Shown piece by piece: positions 47,626 to 56,093 of a stretch of 64,000 nt of DNA. Positions within the stretch are counted from its first letter, which is position 1; each line of letters starts with the position of its first letter. The position numbers and the translations under genes are program-made. The notes under the pieces were generated by a model that saw only the letters and a list, made by a program, of their open reading frames with translations, was not told the origin of the DNA and did not search any database. This stretch comes from Aquitalea magnusonii (GTDB lineage: Bacteria; Pseudomonadota; Gammaproteobacteria; Burkholderiales; Chromobacteriaceae), in the NCBI RefSeq assembly GCF_003202035.1, contig NZ_QJKC01000013.1, positions 1 through 64,000 on the forward strand. Reading direction: 5' to 3'.

Positions 47626-49407
47626 TCAGTTGAAATTCAGTCCGGCAGCGGTTGGATGATCCGCAGCTAAAACTTTACGGCGCGCATCGATCACTTCTTG
47701 TATTCCCATATCGCTATATCTGCCGTAGATGATTTCAAAATCATGCTTCATGTTCTGCCAGGCCTGCACGGTTCGGGAATCATATTCCTGCCCATTCCCT
47801 AGTCTGCGTCTTACCTGTACCGTTGTATCATTAAAATGAACAAATGGAATCGTACGCGAAAGGCGTATCAGTAAATCCCAATCTTCATGTGAAGCCAGAC
47901 TTTCATCAAATCCCCCCACCTTTTCAATAGCCAGCAAGGGGTGAGCCAGTGCATTGATCGGGATATAGTTGGTAATTTGCAGTCTGTTGAAATCAAATTT
48001 CTTGCAAGCCATCATCGATTTACGCTGATCCTCGCGCAGACCGAAATTGACCTGCTCGGTAATAAAGTGTGCATTGCCAAACACCAAAGCGCCAGGATTG
48101 CGACAAGCCTCGTGATGCAAGCGTGCCAGATGGTGCGTGTACATCAGGTCATCATCATCAAGATATACGACATATTGACCACGGGCCAAGCGCAATGCCA
48201 GATTTCGTGCGGCTGCGACGCCTCTATTCGGCTGACGCACATACGTAATATTCAGATCTTTGCATAGCCATTCAAGCAAATTTTCCTGTGCAGGTCCACC
48301 ATCATTGACCATGATGATTTCGAAATTTTTGTAGGTTTGGCTGGCGATGCTTTGCAGGGCATTGACTGCAAGATGAGGACGATTATAAGTCGTCAGGATA
48401 ATGCTAAAGAATGGCTGGTTAGGGTCGATGGGATCGTGCAGTGATGATGATATATCTGTTTCGGTAAAGTGTTGTTTGGTCTGCGGTGCCGATTGGGAAA
48501 TGACTTTTTCAATGTGAGAAAGTAATTGATTGGCACGCTGCTCGGCCAGAGATTTGCGATATTCAAATTCAGGTAGTGCATTTTGAACAAAAAATTCAAA
48601 TTTGGACTGATATAAGCGAACAATATCGGCTAGATGCGGCAAAAGTCGGTCGACATTTTCAGCAGTAAAGTATTTTTCCAGTAAAACGGAGTGTTCAAAA
48701 AATGCCAGTCCAGAGCGTCCATAGCGATCGCCGGAGGAAGCTTGCTGATTATGTAGTCTAAAGATGGAAATTTCACTATTGATAAAAGCACTTTGCACTC
48801 CCTTCAGGGACAGGTTCATTACCTTGTCCCAGTCTGTGGCACGGAAGAAGCGCTCTGTGTCAAAAGCAGACAGCTTGGTATCGAAAAAGTCCTCGCTACC
48901 CAGTATGTTTCTTCGGAACATGCTGGCACCAATATTGATGTAGCAGTCAAACTTGAGCAGCTCCGGTAACTCATCGCGACTGGCAAAGTAGTCCTGTGTC
49001 AACCAGCCGGGATGTTGCAAGGGGATGCTTCTCTCATCCTCGGTGAGCATGGTGTAGCGACCGAATACAAAGCCACACTCCGGATGCTGGTCTAAAACAT
49101 CTTTGAGTTTTTGCAGACTATTGGGCACCAGCATATCGTCTGCGCCAAGCAGCACTACATAGTCGCCGCTTGCCCGTTTTATGCCTTGATTGATATTGCA
49201 GGTGGCACCTAGGTTTATTTCATTCTTTACATAAGTAATACGCGAATCGGCATTCGCATATGTCTCGGAAATGGATTGTGTTTCATCGGTAGAGCAATCA
49301 TCACAGATAATAATCTCAACGTCGTTGATGTTTTGTTGCAAGATGCTATTGATTGCGCTGGGTAAAAAGCGAGCATAATTATATGCCGGTATAATAATCG
49401 AGATCAT
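47626..49407 (-). CDS. Glycosyltransferase with two family 2 domains
   Basis: The protein has 593 residues. The first GT2 domain (about 1-225) opens ISIIIPAYNYARFLPSAINSI with VVLLGADDMLVPNS as its acidic metal site. A linker follows, then a second GT2 domain (about 335-570) with FFSIILTTYNRPHLAVNAL and QYVVYLDDDDLMY. It is cytosolic, with no membrane helix. It should use nucleotide sugars to extend a glycan, probably with product of the operon's sugar pathway. It is the last gene of the eight-gene minus-strand operon, 44 bases after the radical SAM gene. Confidence 0.9.
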   Translation of the reverse strand: MISIIIPAYNYARFLPSAINSILQQNINDVEIIICDDCSTDETQSISETYANADSRITYVKNEINLGATCNINQGIKRASGDYVVLLGADDMLVPNSLQKLKDVLDQHPECGFVFGRYTMLTEDERSIPLQHPGWLTQDYFASRDELPELLKFDCYINIGASMFRRNILGSEDFFDTKLSAFDTERFFRATDWDKVMNLSLKGVQSAFINSEISIFRLHNQQASSGDRYGRSGLAFFEHSVLLEKYFTAENVDRLLPHLADIVRLYQSKFEFFVQNALPEFEYRKSLAEQRANQLLSHIEKVISQSAPQTKQHFTETDISSSLHDPIDPNQPFFSIILTTYNRPHLAVNALQSIASQTYKNFEIIMVNDGGPAQENLLEWLCKDLNITYVRQPNRGVAAARNLALRLARGQYVVYLDDDDLMYTHHLARLHHEACRNPGALVFGNAHFITEQVNFGLREDQRKSMMACKKFDFNRLQITNYIPINALAHPLLAIEKVGGFDESLASHEDWDLLIRLSRTIPFVHFNDTTVQVRRRLGNGQEYDSRTVQAWQNMKHDFEIIYGRYSDMGIQEVIDARRKVLAADHPTAAGLNFN

Positions 49408-49451
49408 TTTAGTCCAATAACTTGTTTAAAATTGAGGCAGCATTGTCAGCG

Positions 49452-50843
49452 TCAGATAAAGTTGACGTGCTCGGGTGGGTTTTTCAGATCCCACAGGAAC
49501 TTGTTGACATAATCTTGACGGCAGCCAATTGCACAATCTTTATGGACATCGACTGATGCGGCTACATCTTGATGCACCGCCCAATACCGGTCACCCATCA
49601 CGATATCAAAGAAGGATTGCTCGTGTAGGTCGCCGATGTAAAACCTTTCCTTGTTGAAAAATGGGCCGCAGGGATAGATTTTTCCATTCCCGGATATCTG
49701 TAGTAAAAATGGGGTGCCATGACAGACGTCGTATTTTCGGAATCCGTTTTTATACAAGGAAGATTCACCGGCAGCATTGATTTTATTCCACTTCGCCTGC
49801 ACCACATAGTCTGGTGTGGAAAGGCTTTCAGCCTTTTTCAATACATCAGTAACGGAAAGATATTCATCGTAGTTGATGCCAATCTCTTTGTATTCCGAGT
49901 CAGAGCAGTGCTTGATGACAAAGTAGTCAACACCCAGCTCTGCGCCAAGCATTGCTTCAGGAATGACTTCGTCAAAACACTCAGGTATCAAAACCATTTG
50001 CAGACCAATTGTGCACTTGTAGCCATATTCTTTTTTGATCTGAACCAGCGCACGTATTTTTTCAATCAGCAGATCAAAATTTTCCTCTCTGGATTGATGT
50101 ACACGGCGGAATCCCTCTCGCGTCCCTGCGGATAGATTGAAACGGATCCAGCTCATATTCTTTAGCAAGTCATGGGCACGATCCATATCCAGCTGCAGAC
50201 CGTTGGTGGCCATCGAGGTATCAATGCCTAATTCACTGGCAAGCACCGTCGCATCATAGAGTGCAGGATTCAAGGTCGGTTCGCCATCGCCAATAAACCC
50301 GATAGAGCGTACGCCCAGCTTGCCGCAGTCCTGAATATAAGATAGCAGTGCCTCTCGACCGATCATTGTTCCTTTGGTCATGTTTTGCACTACGGCATAG
50401 CAGTAAATGCATGCAGTATTACAAAACTTGGTCAGACCCATATCGATATGAATGGGTGCAAAGCGTTCTCCATTTTGCCAGGCCAGGACGCGATCCAGAT
50501 GGTGCAGCATCTTGTGGCCATCGAAACGGAATCGTTCAGCCTTGTTGCGATAACTTGGCCCGGTGAACTGGTTTGGTACGGCAGTTTCCTCTTCGTCGGC
50601 AAGCCGAATGACACCAACCTGGCTGCCTTCCTTATAAAACTCAATTTTCTGCCCACTGCTTTGGCTCAGTTGGCGACTGTCAAGCAAGTCCTCTGGCTCT
50701 GCCAGTGCTTTCCGATTGACAATGACATTGGATGTGCGCAGTTTATGGCCGGGGTTGCGTGCCAGGGGGGCTTCATCAGGAATCATGGTGGTGGTTTTTT
50801 GACCGAACCGGTTGATCCCTTCCTTAGGCTTGTTATCGCTCAT
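49452..50843 (-). CDS. Radical SAM protein, first of a paralogous pair
   Basis: The protein has 463 residues. The SAM-cluster motif CNTACIYC gives C141, C145 and C148, followed by GEP (GDGEPTLNPAL). A SPASM/twitch-like C-terminus has cysteines in DVCHGTPF, IYPCGPFF and KDCAIGCRQDYVNKF and ends HVNFI. The N-terminal 125 residues are extra relative to the paralogue at 52893. There is no B12-binding domain. SPASM/twitch enzymes act on peptides or on sugars (AprD4, HygY), so a role in modifying the operon's sugar is plausible but inferred. ATG 50843 follows AAAGGAAA. Confidence 0.85.
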   Translation of the reverse strand: MSDNKPKEGINRFGQKTTTMIPDEAPLARNPGHKLRTSNVIVNRKALAEPEDLLDSRQLSQSSGQKIEFYKEGSQVGVIRLADEEETAVPNQFTGPSYRNKAERFRFDGHKMLHHLDRVLAWQNGERFAPIHIDMGLTKFCNTACIYCYAVVQNMTKGTMIGREALLSYIQDCGKLGVRSIGFIGDGEPTLNPALYDATVLASELGIDTSMATNGLQLDMDRAHDLLKNMSWIRFNLSAGTREGFRRVHQSREENFDLLIEKIRALVQIKKEYGYKCTIGLQMVLIPECFDEVIPEAMLGAELGVDYFVIKHCSDSEYKEIGINYDEYLSVTDVLKKAESLSTPDYVVQAKWNKINAAGESSLYKNGFRKYDVCHGTPFLLQISGNGKIYPCGPFFNKERFYIGDLHEQSFFDIVMGDRYWAVHQDVAASVDVHKDCAIGCRQDYVNKFLWDLKNPPEHVNFI

Positions 50844-50865
50844 GCTGTTTCCTTTTATGTGCAGT

Positions 50866-51921
50866 TCAGAAGGGGCCGGTAAACCAATCCCCGGGCACGT
50901 CATGATGAAGTCGTGGTGGTGGCAGGGCCTCAAGGGGCAGAGACTCAAGTCCCAGCATTTCTCCCACGCTGGTAATGATATCTTTAGCCTCCGTGTAGAA
51001 GGCTCGACTCAGACCATAGCTTGTTGGCTCTGGGCAATCTGGCGCTGTCAGCCGCCGAGGGGCGCAGCGTAGTGCTGACCAGTGTGTCATGCAGATACGG
51101 GCAATGATTTCCCCGGCTACAGAGCATGTTGCAGCCCCGCTATCCAGTACCAGCAGTCGGCCGGTTTTGACCACGGACGCTTCCAGTGTTGCCATATCCA
51201 AGGGTTTGATACTGCGTAAATCGATCAATTCGCAATGAATGCCAACCTCTGCCAGTGCCTGGCAAGCATGGCGGGCTTCCGTGACCAGATAGGACATGGC
51301 CACGATGGTGATGGCATCACCCGCTTGCAGCGTATGTGCTTTGCCAAGCGGTACACGGTAGTCACCAACGGGAACATCTTCGGTAGCAGGGTGTATCCAC
51401 CGGTGCTCAAGAAAAAGGACTGGATCATCATCAAAAATCGCAGAAAGGAGCAAGCCCTTGGCATCTGCTGCGCTGGAGGGCATGACCACCTTCAAGCCTG
51501 GAACGTGGGCAAACCAAGCCTGGAGGTTCTGCGAGTGGGTAGGACCCTGACCCCAGCCACGACCCATGATGAGGCGCAGGGTCAACGGCACCTTATGCTC
51601 CGCACCAAAGGTGTAGTGCCATTTTGCGGCATTATTGACGAGCTGATCCATGGCAAGCAGGAAAAAATCCAGCCGCTGATGGCACATCACTGGACGCAGG
51701 CCACCAATTGCAGCACCAATGCCGATGCCCGTCATGCCATTTTCCGCAGTGGGCATGTCAAAAACGCGATCTGTGCCGAATTGTTGTTGCAAGCCGGCGG
51801 TCGTGCCAAAAATTGCCTTGGGATCATCTACACCCAAACCGTAGCAGATGACTGCAGGATCATGCTGCATGGCGATATGCAGGGCTTCATTGATGGCTTG
51901 TGCGGCATTCATCATGCTCAT
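50866..51921 (-). CDS. TPP-dependent 2-oxoacid dehydrogenase E1 beta-like subunit
   Basis: The protein has 351 residues of the E1 beta/transketolase pyrimidine-domain type. The cofactor-activating Glu lies in PTAENGMTGIGIGAAIGG near residue 58. RLIMGRGWGQGPTHSQNLQAWFAHVPGLKVV and a C-terminal transketolase-like domain (VEVG-like LAEVGIHCELIDLRSIKPLD) follow. With the alpha subunit just upstream (ATGA overlap) it should form an alpha2beta2 enzyme that decarboxylates a 2-oxoacid or moves an aldehyde unit. No lipoyl E2 or E3 is encoded here, so transfer to a sugar or other acceptor is likelier than acyl-CoA formation. Confidence 0.88.
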   Translation of the reverse strand: MSMMNAAQAINEALHIAMQHDPAVICYGLGVDDPKAIFGTTAGLQQQFGTDRVFDMPTAENGMTGIGIGAAIGGLRPVMCHQRLDFFLLAMDQLVNNAAKWHYTFGAEHKVPLTLRLIMGRGWGQGPTHSQNLQAWFAHVPGLKVVMPSSAADAKGLLLSAIFDDDPVLFLEHRWIHPATEDVPVGDYRVPLGKAHTLQAGDAITIVAMSYLVTEARHACQALAEVGIHCELIDLRSIKPLDMATLEASVVKTGRLLVLDSGAATCSVAGEIIARICMTHWSALRCAPRRLTAPDCPEPTSYGLSRAFYTEAKDIITSVGEMLGLESLPLEALPPPRLHHDVPGDWFTGPF

Positions 51922-52886
51922 AATTGCGGCCCCAAAACCGTTGCGTAGATGCCGTCCATGCCACTAGAAGGATCAGGAAACGGAGCGGTATCGGCTTTTG
52001 CGAAAGCAACATCAATGCGATGCGCGATTTTGGTTTCCATGGTATTCAAATCTTCAGCACAAAGCTGTAATCGTTCGATGAGCTGCTGAATCGGATCCCG
52101 ACTTTTCCAATAGGCCAGTTCCCCATGTGGTCGGTAATTAAGATGATCATCATCATAAGGGCCACAGTGTTCAAGCCAGCGATAGGTTGGCATTTCTATG
52201 AAATAAGGGCCCAGCCCATTCCGGATCGCGCTGATAGCCGCATTTGTAGCGGTGTGAACAGCTTCCACATCGTTGCCATCCACAACGACAGTATTTAGGC
52301 CGATGGCCTTTGCCAATTCGGCCAAGGATCTGTTTTTTGGTTGTCTTTTATCAAGCGAGCTATAGACAGAGTAAAAATTGTTCTCGCATGCAAACAGCAC
52401 AGGGAGATTCCGTACTACGGCAAAATTGGCACTTTCATAAAATGCCCCTTCTTCGGTTGCACCATCCCCTAAAAAAATGCAACTTATCCGGTCACTGCGC
52501 TTTTGCTTTAGCGAGAGCGCCAATCCAACACCAACAGGAATGCTGTTACCTACGATGGCCGTACTGGCGACAAAGCCAACTTTGGTATCAGACAAATGCA
52601 TTGAGCCACCTCGGCCCCCGCAGCAGCCTGTGGACTTGCCGTGTAGCTCAGCGATAAGGGCGTCAAGATCTCCCCCCTTGGCCAAATAGTGTGCATGAGC
52701 ACGGTGCGTGCTGACAGCCAGATCCGTCGCTTCAAGCGCTGCGCAGACACCAACTGCGGCGGCTTCTTGACCAATCGATAGATGTACCGGGCAGCGCATC
52801 TTCTGTTCTGGATAATGCCTTGCGATGGCCTCTTCAGTACGCCGTATCAATAACATCTGCTCAAGAAAGAGGGTAGAAAGGCTCAT
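51918..52886 (-). CDS. TPP-dependent 2-oxoacid dehydrogenase E1 alpha-like subunit
   Basis: The protein has 322 residues with the TPP diphosphate-binding motif GDGATEEGAFYESANF...ACENN near residue 165-195. HRAHAHYLAKGGD, GRGGSMHLSD and the VGNSIPVGVGLALS segment also match E1 alpha. It forms the active site with the beta subunit, whose start overlaps its stop by four bases. The upstream radical SAM gene ends six bases before it. Its place among sugar genes, without E2 or E3, recalls TPP enzymes that build branched sugars (YerE), although those belong to a different TPP branch. Confidence 0.88.
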   Translation of the reverse strand: MSLSTLFLEQMLLIRRTEEAIARHYPEQKMRCPVHLSIGQEAAAVGVCAALEATDLAVSTHRAHAHYLAKGGDLDALIAELHGKSTGCCGGRGGSMHLSDTKVGFVASTAIVGNSIPVGVGLALSLKQKRSDRISCIFLGDGATEEGAFYESANFAVVRNLPVLFACENNFYSVYSSLDKRQPKNRSLAELAKAIGLNTVVVDGNDVEAVHTATNAAISAIRNGLGPYFIEMPTYRWLEHCGPYDDDHLNYRPHGELAYWKSRDPIQQLIERLQLCAEDLNTMETKIAHRIDVAFAKADTAPFPDPSSGMDGIYATVLGPQL

Positions 52887-52892
52887 GATGTC

Positions 52893-53993
52893 TCAGATGA
52901 AATTGACGTGTGGAACATTATTGTTAATCAGTCGATCAAGATAGCGATTGACTTCATCCATGCGACAGTTACGACGGCAATCCTGAATGTTCAGGTTTTC
53001 CCGTACATAATGGAAGTTTTCCTGTCTGCGTGCACCTTGCCAAATGCTTTGAAAACTACTTTCATTGATGTTTCCATATTCGAAACGCTTATCCAGCAAA
53101 TAAGCGCTGCAACCATAAACACGACCATCTGCCATGATATAAGCCCAAACAAATGGCGTTGCATGACATTTCTGGTAGCGTTGCTTAGGGTCTTCCATGT
53201 ATTTGTGCATGGTATGACTTCGGAAAATCAGCTGAAAGCGTTCTGTATTGAATTTTGCAAGCTCAGCTTCCATATCAAGGTAGGGCTGATAGTCCACGCT
53301 CTCGTATTGATGTGTCTCACTGAAAAGATGCTGGGAATATGGTTTGATTACAAGGTAATCGCAGCCGATCTCATCTCGACAGATGCGTGCCAATTCCAAC
53401 ATGTCGGCGGCGTTCTCCGGGAGAAGTAAAGCCTGCACGCCGATTGTGCAGTTGATATTGTTCTCATGTTTGAAAGCAACCGCGCGTTTGATGTTTTCTA
53501 ATACGCGGATGAAATCACGTTCGCGGGTTTTATGAATTGCAGCATAAGAGGCCGCATTGCCCGCATTTAACGATATTTTTATCCAGGAAATTTTATCCAG
53601 GGATTTTTCAATAAACTCCTGATTCATCAGGACGCCATTTGTCGTAAAGGCAACATCAATTCCGGATTTTTTGGTCAGTGCGACAATGTCATTGATTTTT
53701 TTATGCAGCAAGGGCTCACCTTCCCCTGCATACATGATGCTTTTTACACCAAGACTACCCATTTCAGGAAGTCGCTGCTCAAGTATGGAGTAATCCAGCA
53801 TGCTGGATTTATAACCAATATAGTCTACCGCACAAAAGGTACAGCGATGATTGCATGCGCCAACAGGTGATAATTCCATATAGATGGGATAGATCTGCTT
53901 GGCCTTTTCCCAATCGTCACCAGTGTCAAGTAAGTCGGCCACCCGTTTCGGATGATAAATCAATTTATGGCTGTCAATCAGGAAGGCATCCAT
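52893..53993 (-). CDS. Radical SAM protein, second of a paralogous pair
   Basis: The protein has 366 residues. CNHRCTFC gives the cluster cysteines C47, C51 and C54, and AGEGEPLLHKKI follows. The C-terminal region has CHATPFVWAYIMADGRVYGC and DCRRNCRMDEVNRYL and ends HVNFI, matching the paralogue at 49452 block by block. It is therefore a SPASM/twitch-type radical SAM enzyme without B12 domain. It lies between the nucleotidyltransferase-kinase gene (11 bases) and the E1 alpha gene (6 bases). The substrate is unknown; a nucleotide sugar or sugar phosphate is the contextual guess. Confidence 0.86.
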   Translation of the reverse strand: MDAFLIDSHKLIYHPKRVADLLDTGDDWEKAKQIYPIYMELSPVGACNHRCTFCAVDYIGYKSSMLDYSILEQRLPEMGSLGVKSIMYAGEGEPLLHKKINDIVALTKKSGIDVAFTTNGVLMNQEFIEKSLDKISWIKISLNAGNAASYAAIHKTRERDFIRVLENIKRAVAFKHENNINCTIGVQALLLPENAADMLELARICRDEIGCDYLVIKPYSQHLFSETHQYESVDYQPYLDMEAELAKFNTERFQLIFRSHTMHKYMEDPKQRYQKCHATPFVWAYIMADGRVYGCSAYLLDKRFEYGNINESSFQSIWQGARRQENFHYVRENLNIQDCRRNCRMDEVNRYLDRLINNNVPHVNFI

Positions 53994-54004
53994 GGCATTT
54001 GGCC

Positions 54005-55519
54005 CTATTTCAATAAGGTAGTGGCGTATTTGGCAAACAAGACAGGATCAACCGGTTCTCTGTTGCAAACAATCTGAACATCCAGGGCTGCGGCAATGCT
54101 GCCAGCTAACACTGCTGCGGGGGTACTGTCTGTTACTGCCATGAATAAACCACCGAGTGATAAAAAGGCATCACCCGCACCGATACGGTCGACTACATGT
54201 GAAGATAGCGCCGGTATTGCCAGCGTACTTTGCTTGTCAACAATTAATGCACCTTTGAGGCCTCTGGTAATGGCTACCGCTCGACTATCCAGTCGAGTCA
54301 ATAGTTCCATGGCAACATCTTCTAGTGGTGACTGCCGGTCATGGGTTGCCAGGCGTGCTTCAGGCTCGTTCAGACAAATAAAATCCGCTTTAGGATAACG
54401 AGTAATAATGTGATATCCGCGGTTTCCACTATTGATCTGTGTATTGACCACTAAAAAACGGGCATGATGCGAAATGGTTTTTGCCATTTTCTTACTGATC
54501 ATGCCATTCCCGAAGTCGGGCACAATGACCAAATCATAGTCATTGGCATATTGCTCAATCCAGGAGCAGAAATCTTGCTCAAGATCTGGATTGTCTTCTT
54601 CTTCACCACCAAAATAGACTTCAAATAGCCGCTGCAGATCCTGATCAACAAAGCGCCGTTTAATCAGTGTCGGCGCATTTTGAAAATGTCGGTATTCTAG
54701 TGTGACATTGGATTTCAGTTTTGATTTAATATAGTCAATGCCATCATCTTTTCCCAGGGCCGTCAGCAAAGTCACGTTTTGGGTAAATCCTGCAATGTGG
54801 TTTGCCACTGCAACCGCACCACCTGCAAACCTTTCCTCACTTTGGTGACGTACTGCTAATGAGGTTCCCTTGCCGGTCTGCCCTAAAGTGTGGACATAGT
54901 GATATTCATCGATGATGGTATCACCTATCACAAGCACATTAAGCGATTTGAGTGACTGGATATGCTCAAGGAATGAACTGAGAGGGCTGGTTTGTTTAAA
55001 CTGCTCTAAAAAAAGACGAGTATCCTGAGGTAATACATCGAAATGGGTGTTTAGCAGCTTGGTTGAGCTGAAAGTAATTTCATCGGTAAAGTAGATATCT
55101 CCACCGTTGGATCTGACCGCTTCAATCTCAAGCGAAATATTACCTGTAGTGTCTTTAGTGGGATCCGCATAGTCACTTCCTTTAACGTAGAGGAATGGCT
55201 TTATTTTCTCTATCGCTAAAATGGCTGTCTCTGCGTTGCTGATGGCAAGAAAATCTACACAAGATAAGGCTGCAAGATTTTCGGCGCGCAATAACTCAGA
55301 GAAGACTGGTCTGCCTGGCCCTTTTCGCACAAAATCGTCTGATGTTATCGTCACAATTAGCACATGGCCCAAGCTTCGGGCTAATTGCAGGTGTTTGATA
55401 TGACCGGTGTGCATCAAGTCAAAAGTGCCGTGGCAATGAATGACTTTTTGTCCGGAGCTTCTGAGTTGTTCGGTAATGTGTGCCAACTCATCAAGAGTCT
55501 TGATTTTTTCAGTGCTCAT
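54005..55519 (-). CDS. Fused sugar nucleotidyltransferase-PfkB kinase (HldE-like, domains reversed)
   Basis: The protein has 504 residues. An N-terminal cytidylyltransferase-like domain carries GTFDLMHTGH at residues 31-40 and the ITFSSTKLLN tail near 155. It is followed by a PfkB/RfaE-type kinase domain with NVLVIGDTIIDEYHYV near 195, GGAVAVANHIAGF, and catalytic DRIGAGDAFLS near 450. In E. coli HldE the kinase comes first and the transferase second, so the order here is reversed. By family it should phosphorylate a heptose phosphate and load it on a nucleotide. ATG 55519 lies one base after the SIS gene stop. Confidence 0.87.
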   Translation of the reverse strand: MSTEKIKTLDELAHITEQLRSSGQKVIHCHGTFDLMHTGHIKHLQLARSLGHVLIVTITSDDFVRKGPGRPVFSELLRAENLAALSCVDFLAISNAETAILAIEKIKPFLYVKGSDYADPTKDTTGNISLEIEAVRSNGGDIYFTDEITFSSTKLLNTHFDVLPQDTRLFLEQFKQTSPLSSFLEHIQSLKSLNVLVIGDTIIDEYHYVHTLGQTGKGTSLAVRHQSEERFAGGAVAVANHIAGFTQNVTLLTALGKDDGIDYIKSKLKSNVTLEYRHFQNAPTLIKRRFVDQDLQRLFEVYFGGEEEDNPDLEQDFCSWIEQYANDYDLVIVPDFGNGMISKKMAKTISHHARFLVVNTQINSGNRGYHIITRYPKADFICLNEPEARLATHDRQSPLEDVAMELLTRLDSRAVAITRGLKGALIVDKQSTLAIPALSSHVVDRIGAGDAFLSLGGLFMAVTDSTPAAVLAGSIAAALDVQIVCNREPVDPVLFAKYATTLLK

Positions 55520-55520
55520 T

Positions 55521-56093
55521 TTAATTTTCTGCAAGTGAGTCCGAAAGATAATGCAAAATAAGCTGGTGGCCGACTTCAACCATGCCATAATCGTCAGAAG
55601 GCAACCAGATGTTGATCATGCCTTTACTTCTAAGGTGGTTATTGGCCGAAAAGCCTGATAAGGTGATAATGTTAGCCTCATTTGCTAGCGCGCTATCACA
55701 GGCCTGTAGAATATTGGCAGACTGACCAGAGCTGCTGACAGCCAGTACGACATCGCCGCTTCTGATGTATCTGCTTATTAACTCCTGATACGCGTTAGCG
55801 TATCCATAGTCATTACTCATGCATGTCAACAACGATGGCTCTTGCAAAACATGAGCACGCAACCTGCACTTGTTGACCAGATCGGTTTGTACGTGGGCAA
55901 CCAATGCAGCACTACCACCATTTCCTAACAGATAGACATCTTTTCCTTCGGCGCGCACCGATAGCAGCACTTCTTTGGTGCGTTGCAAGGAATGTTCAAT
56001 ACTCATGGGAATATTGTTTCCATCCGTAGCCTGTGCTTGCGCCAAAATGCCTTGAAACTGCTGGCTGTATATGAGGAAGTTATCTGTCAGCAT
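55521..56093 (-). CDS. SIS-domain sugar isomerase, GmhA-like
   Basis: The protein has 190 residues, the size of sedoheptulose-7-phosphate isomerase. LLGNGGSAALVAHVQTDL aligns with the E. coli GmhA phosphate loop and active site, with SSSGQSANILQA as the second phosphate loop and VEVGHQLILHYL near the C-terminus supplying histidine. The catalytic base Glu65 of E. coli GmhA is aspartate here. With the HldE-like neighbour this implies a heptose-phosphate route, though the altered residue may mean another ketose. The start lies inside the end of the epimerase gene (14-base overlap). Confidence 0.85.
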   Translation of the reverse strand: MLTDNFLIYSQQFQGILAQAQATDGNNIPMSIEHSLQRTKEVLLSVRAEGKDVYLLGNGGSAALVAHVQTDLVNKCRLRAHVLQEPSLLTCMSNDYGYANAYQELISRYIRSGDVVLAVSSSGQSANILQACDSALANEANIITLSGFSANNHLRSKGMINIWLPSDDYGMVEVGHQLILHYLSDSLAEN

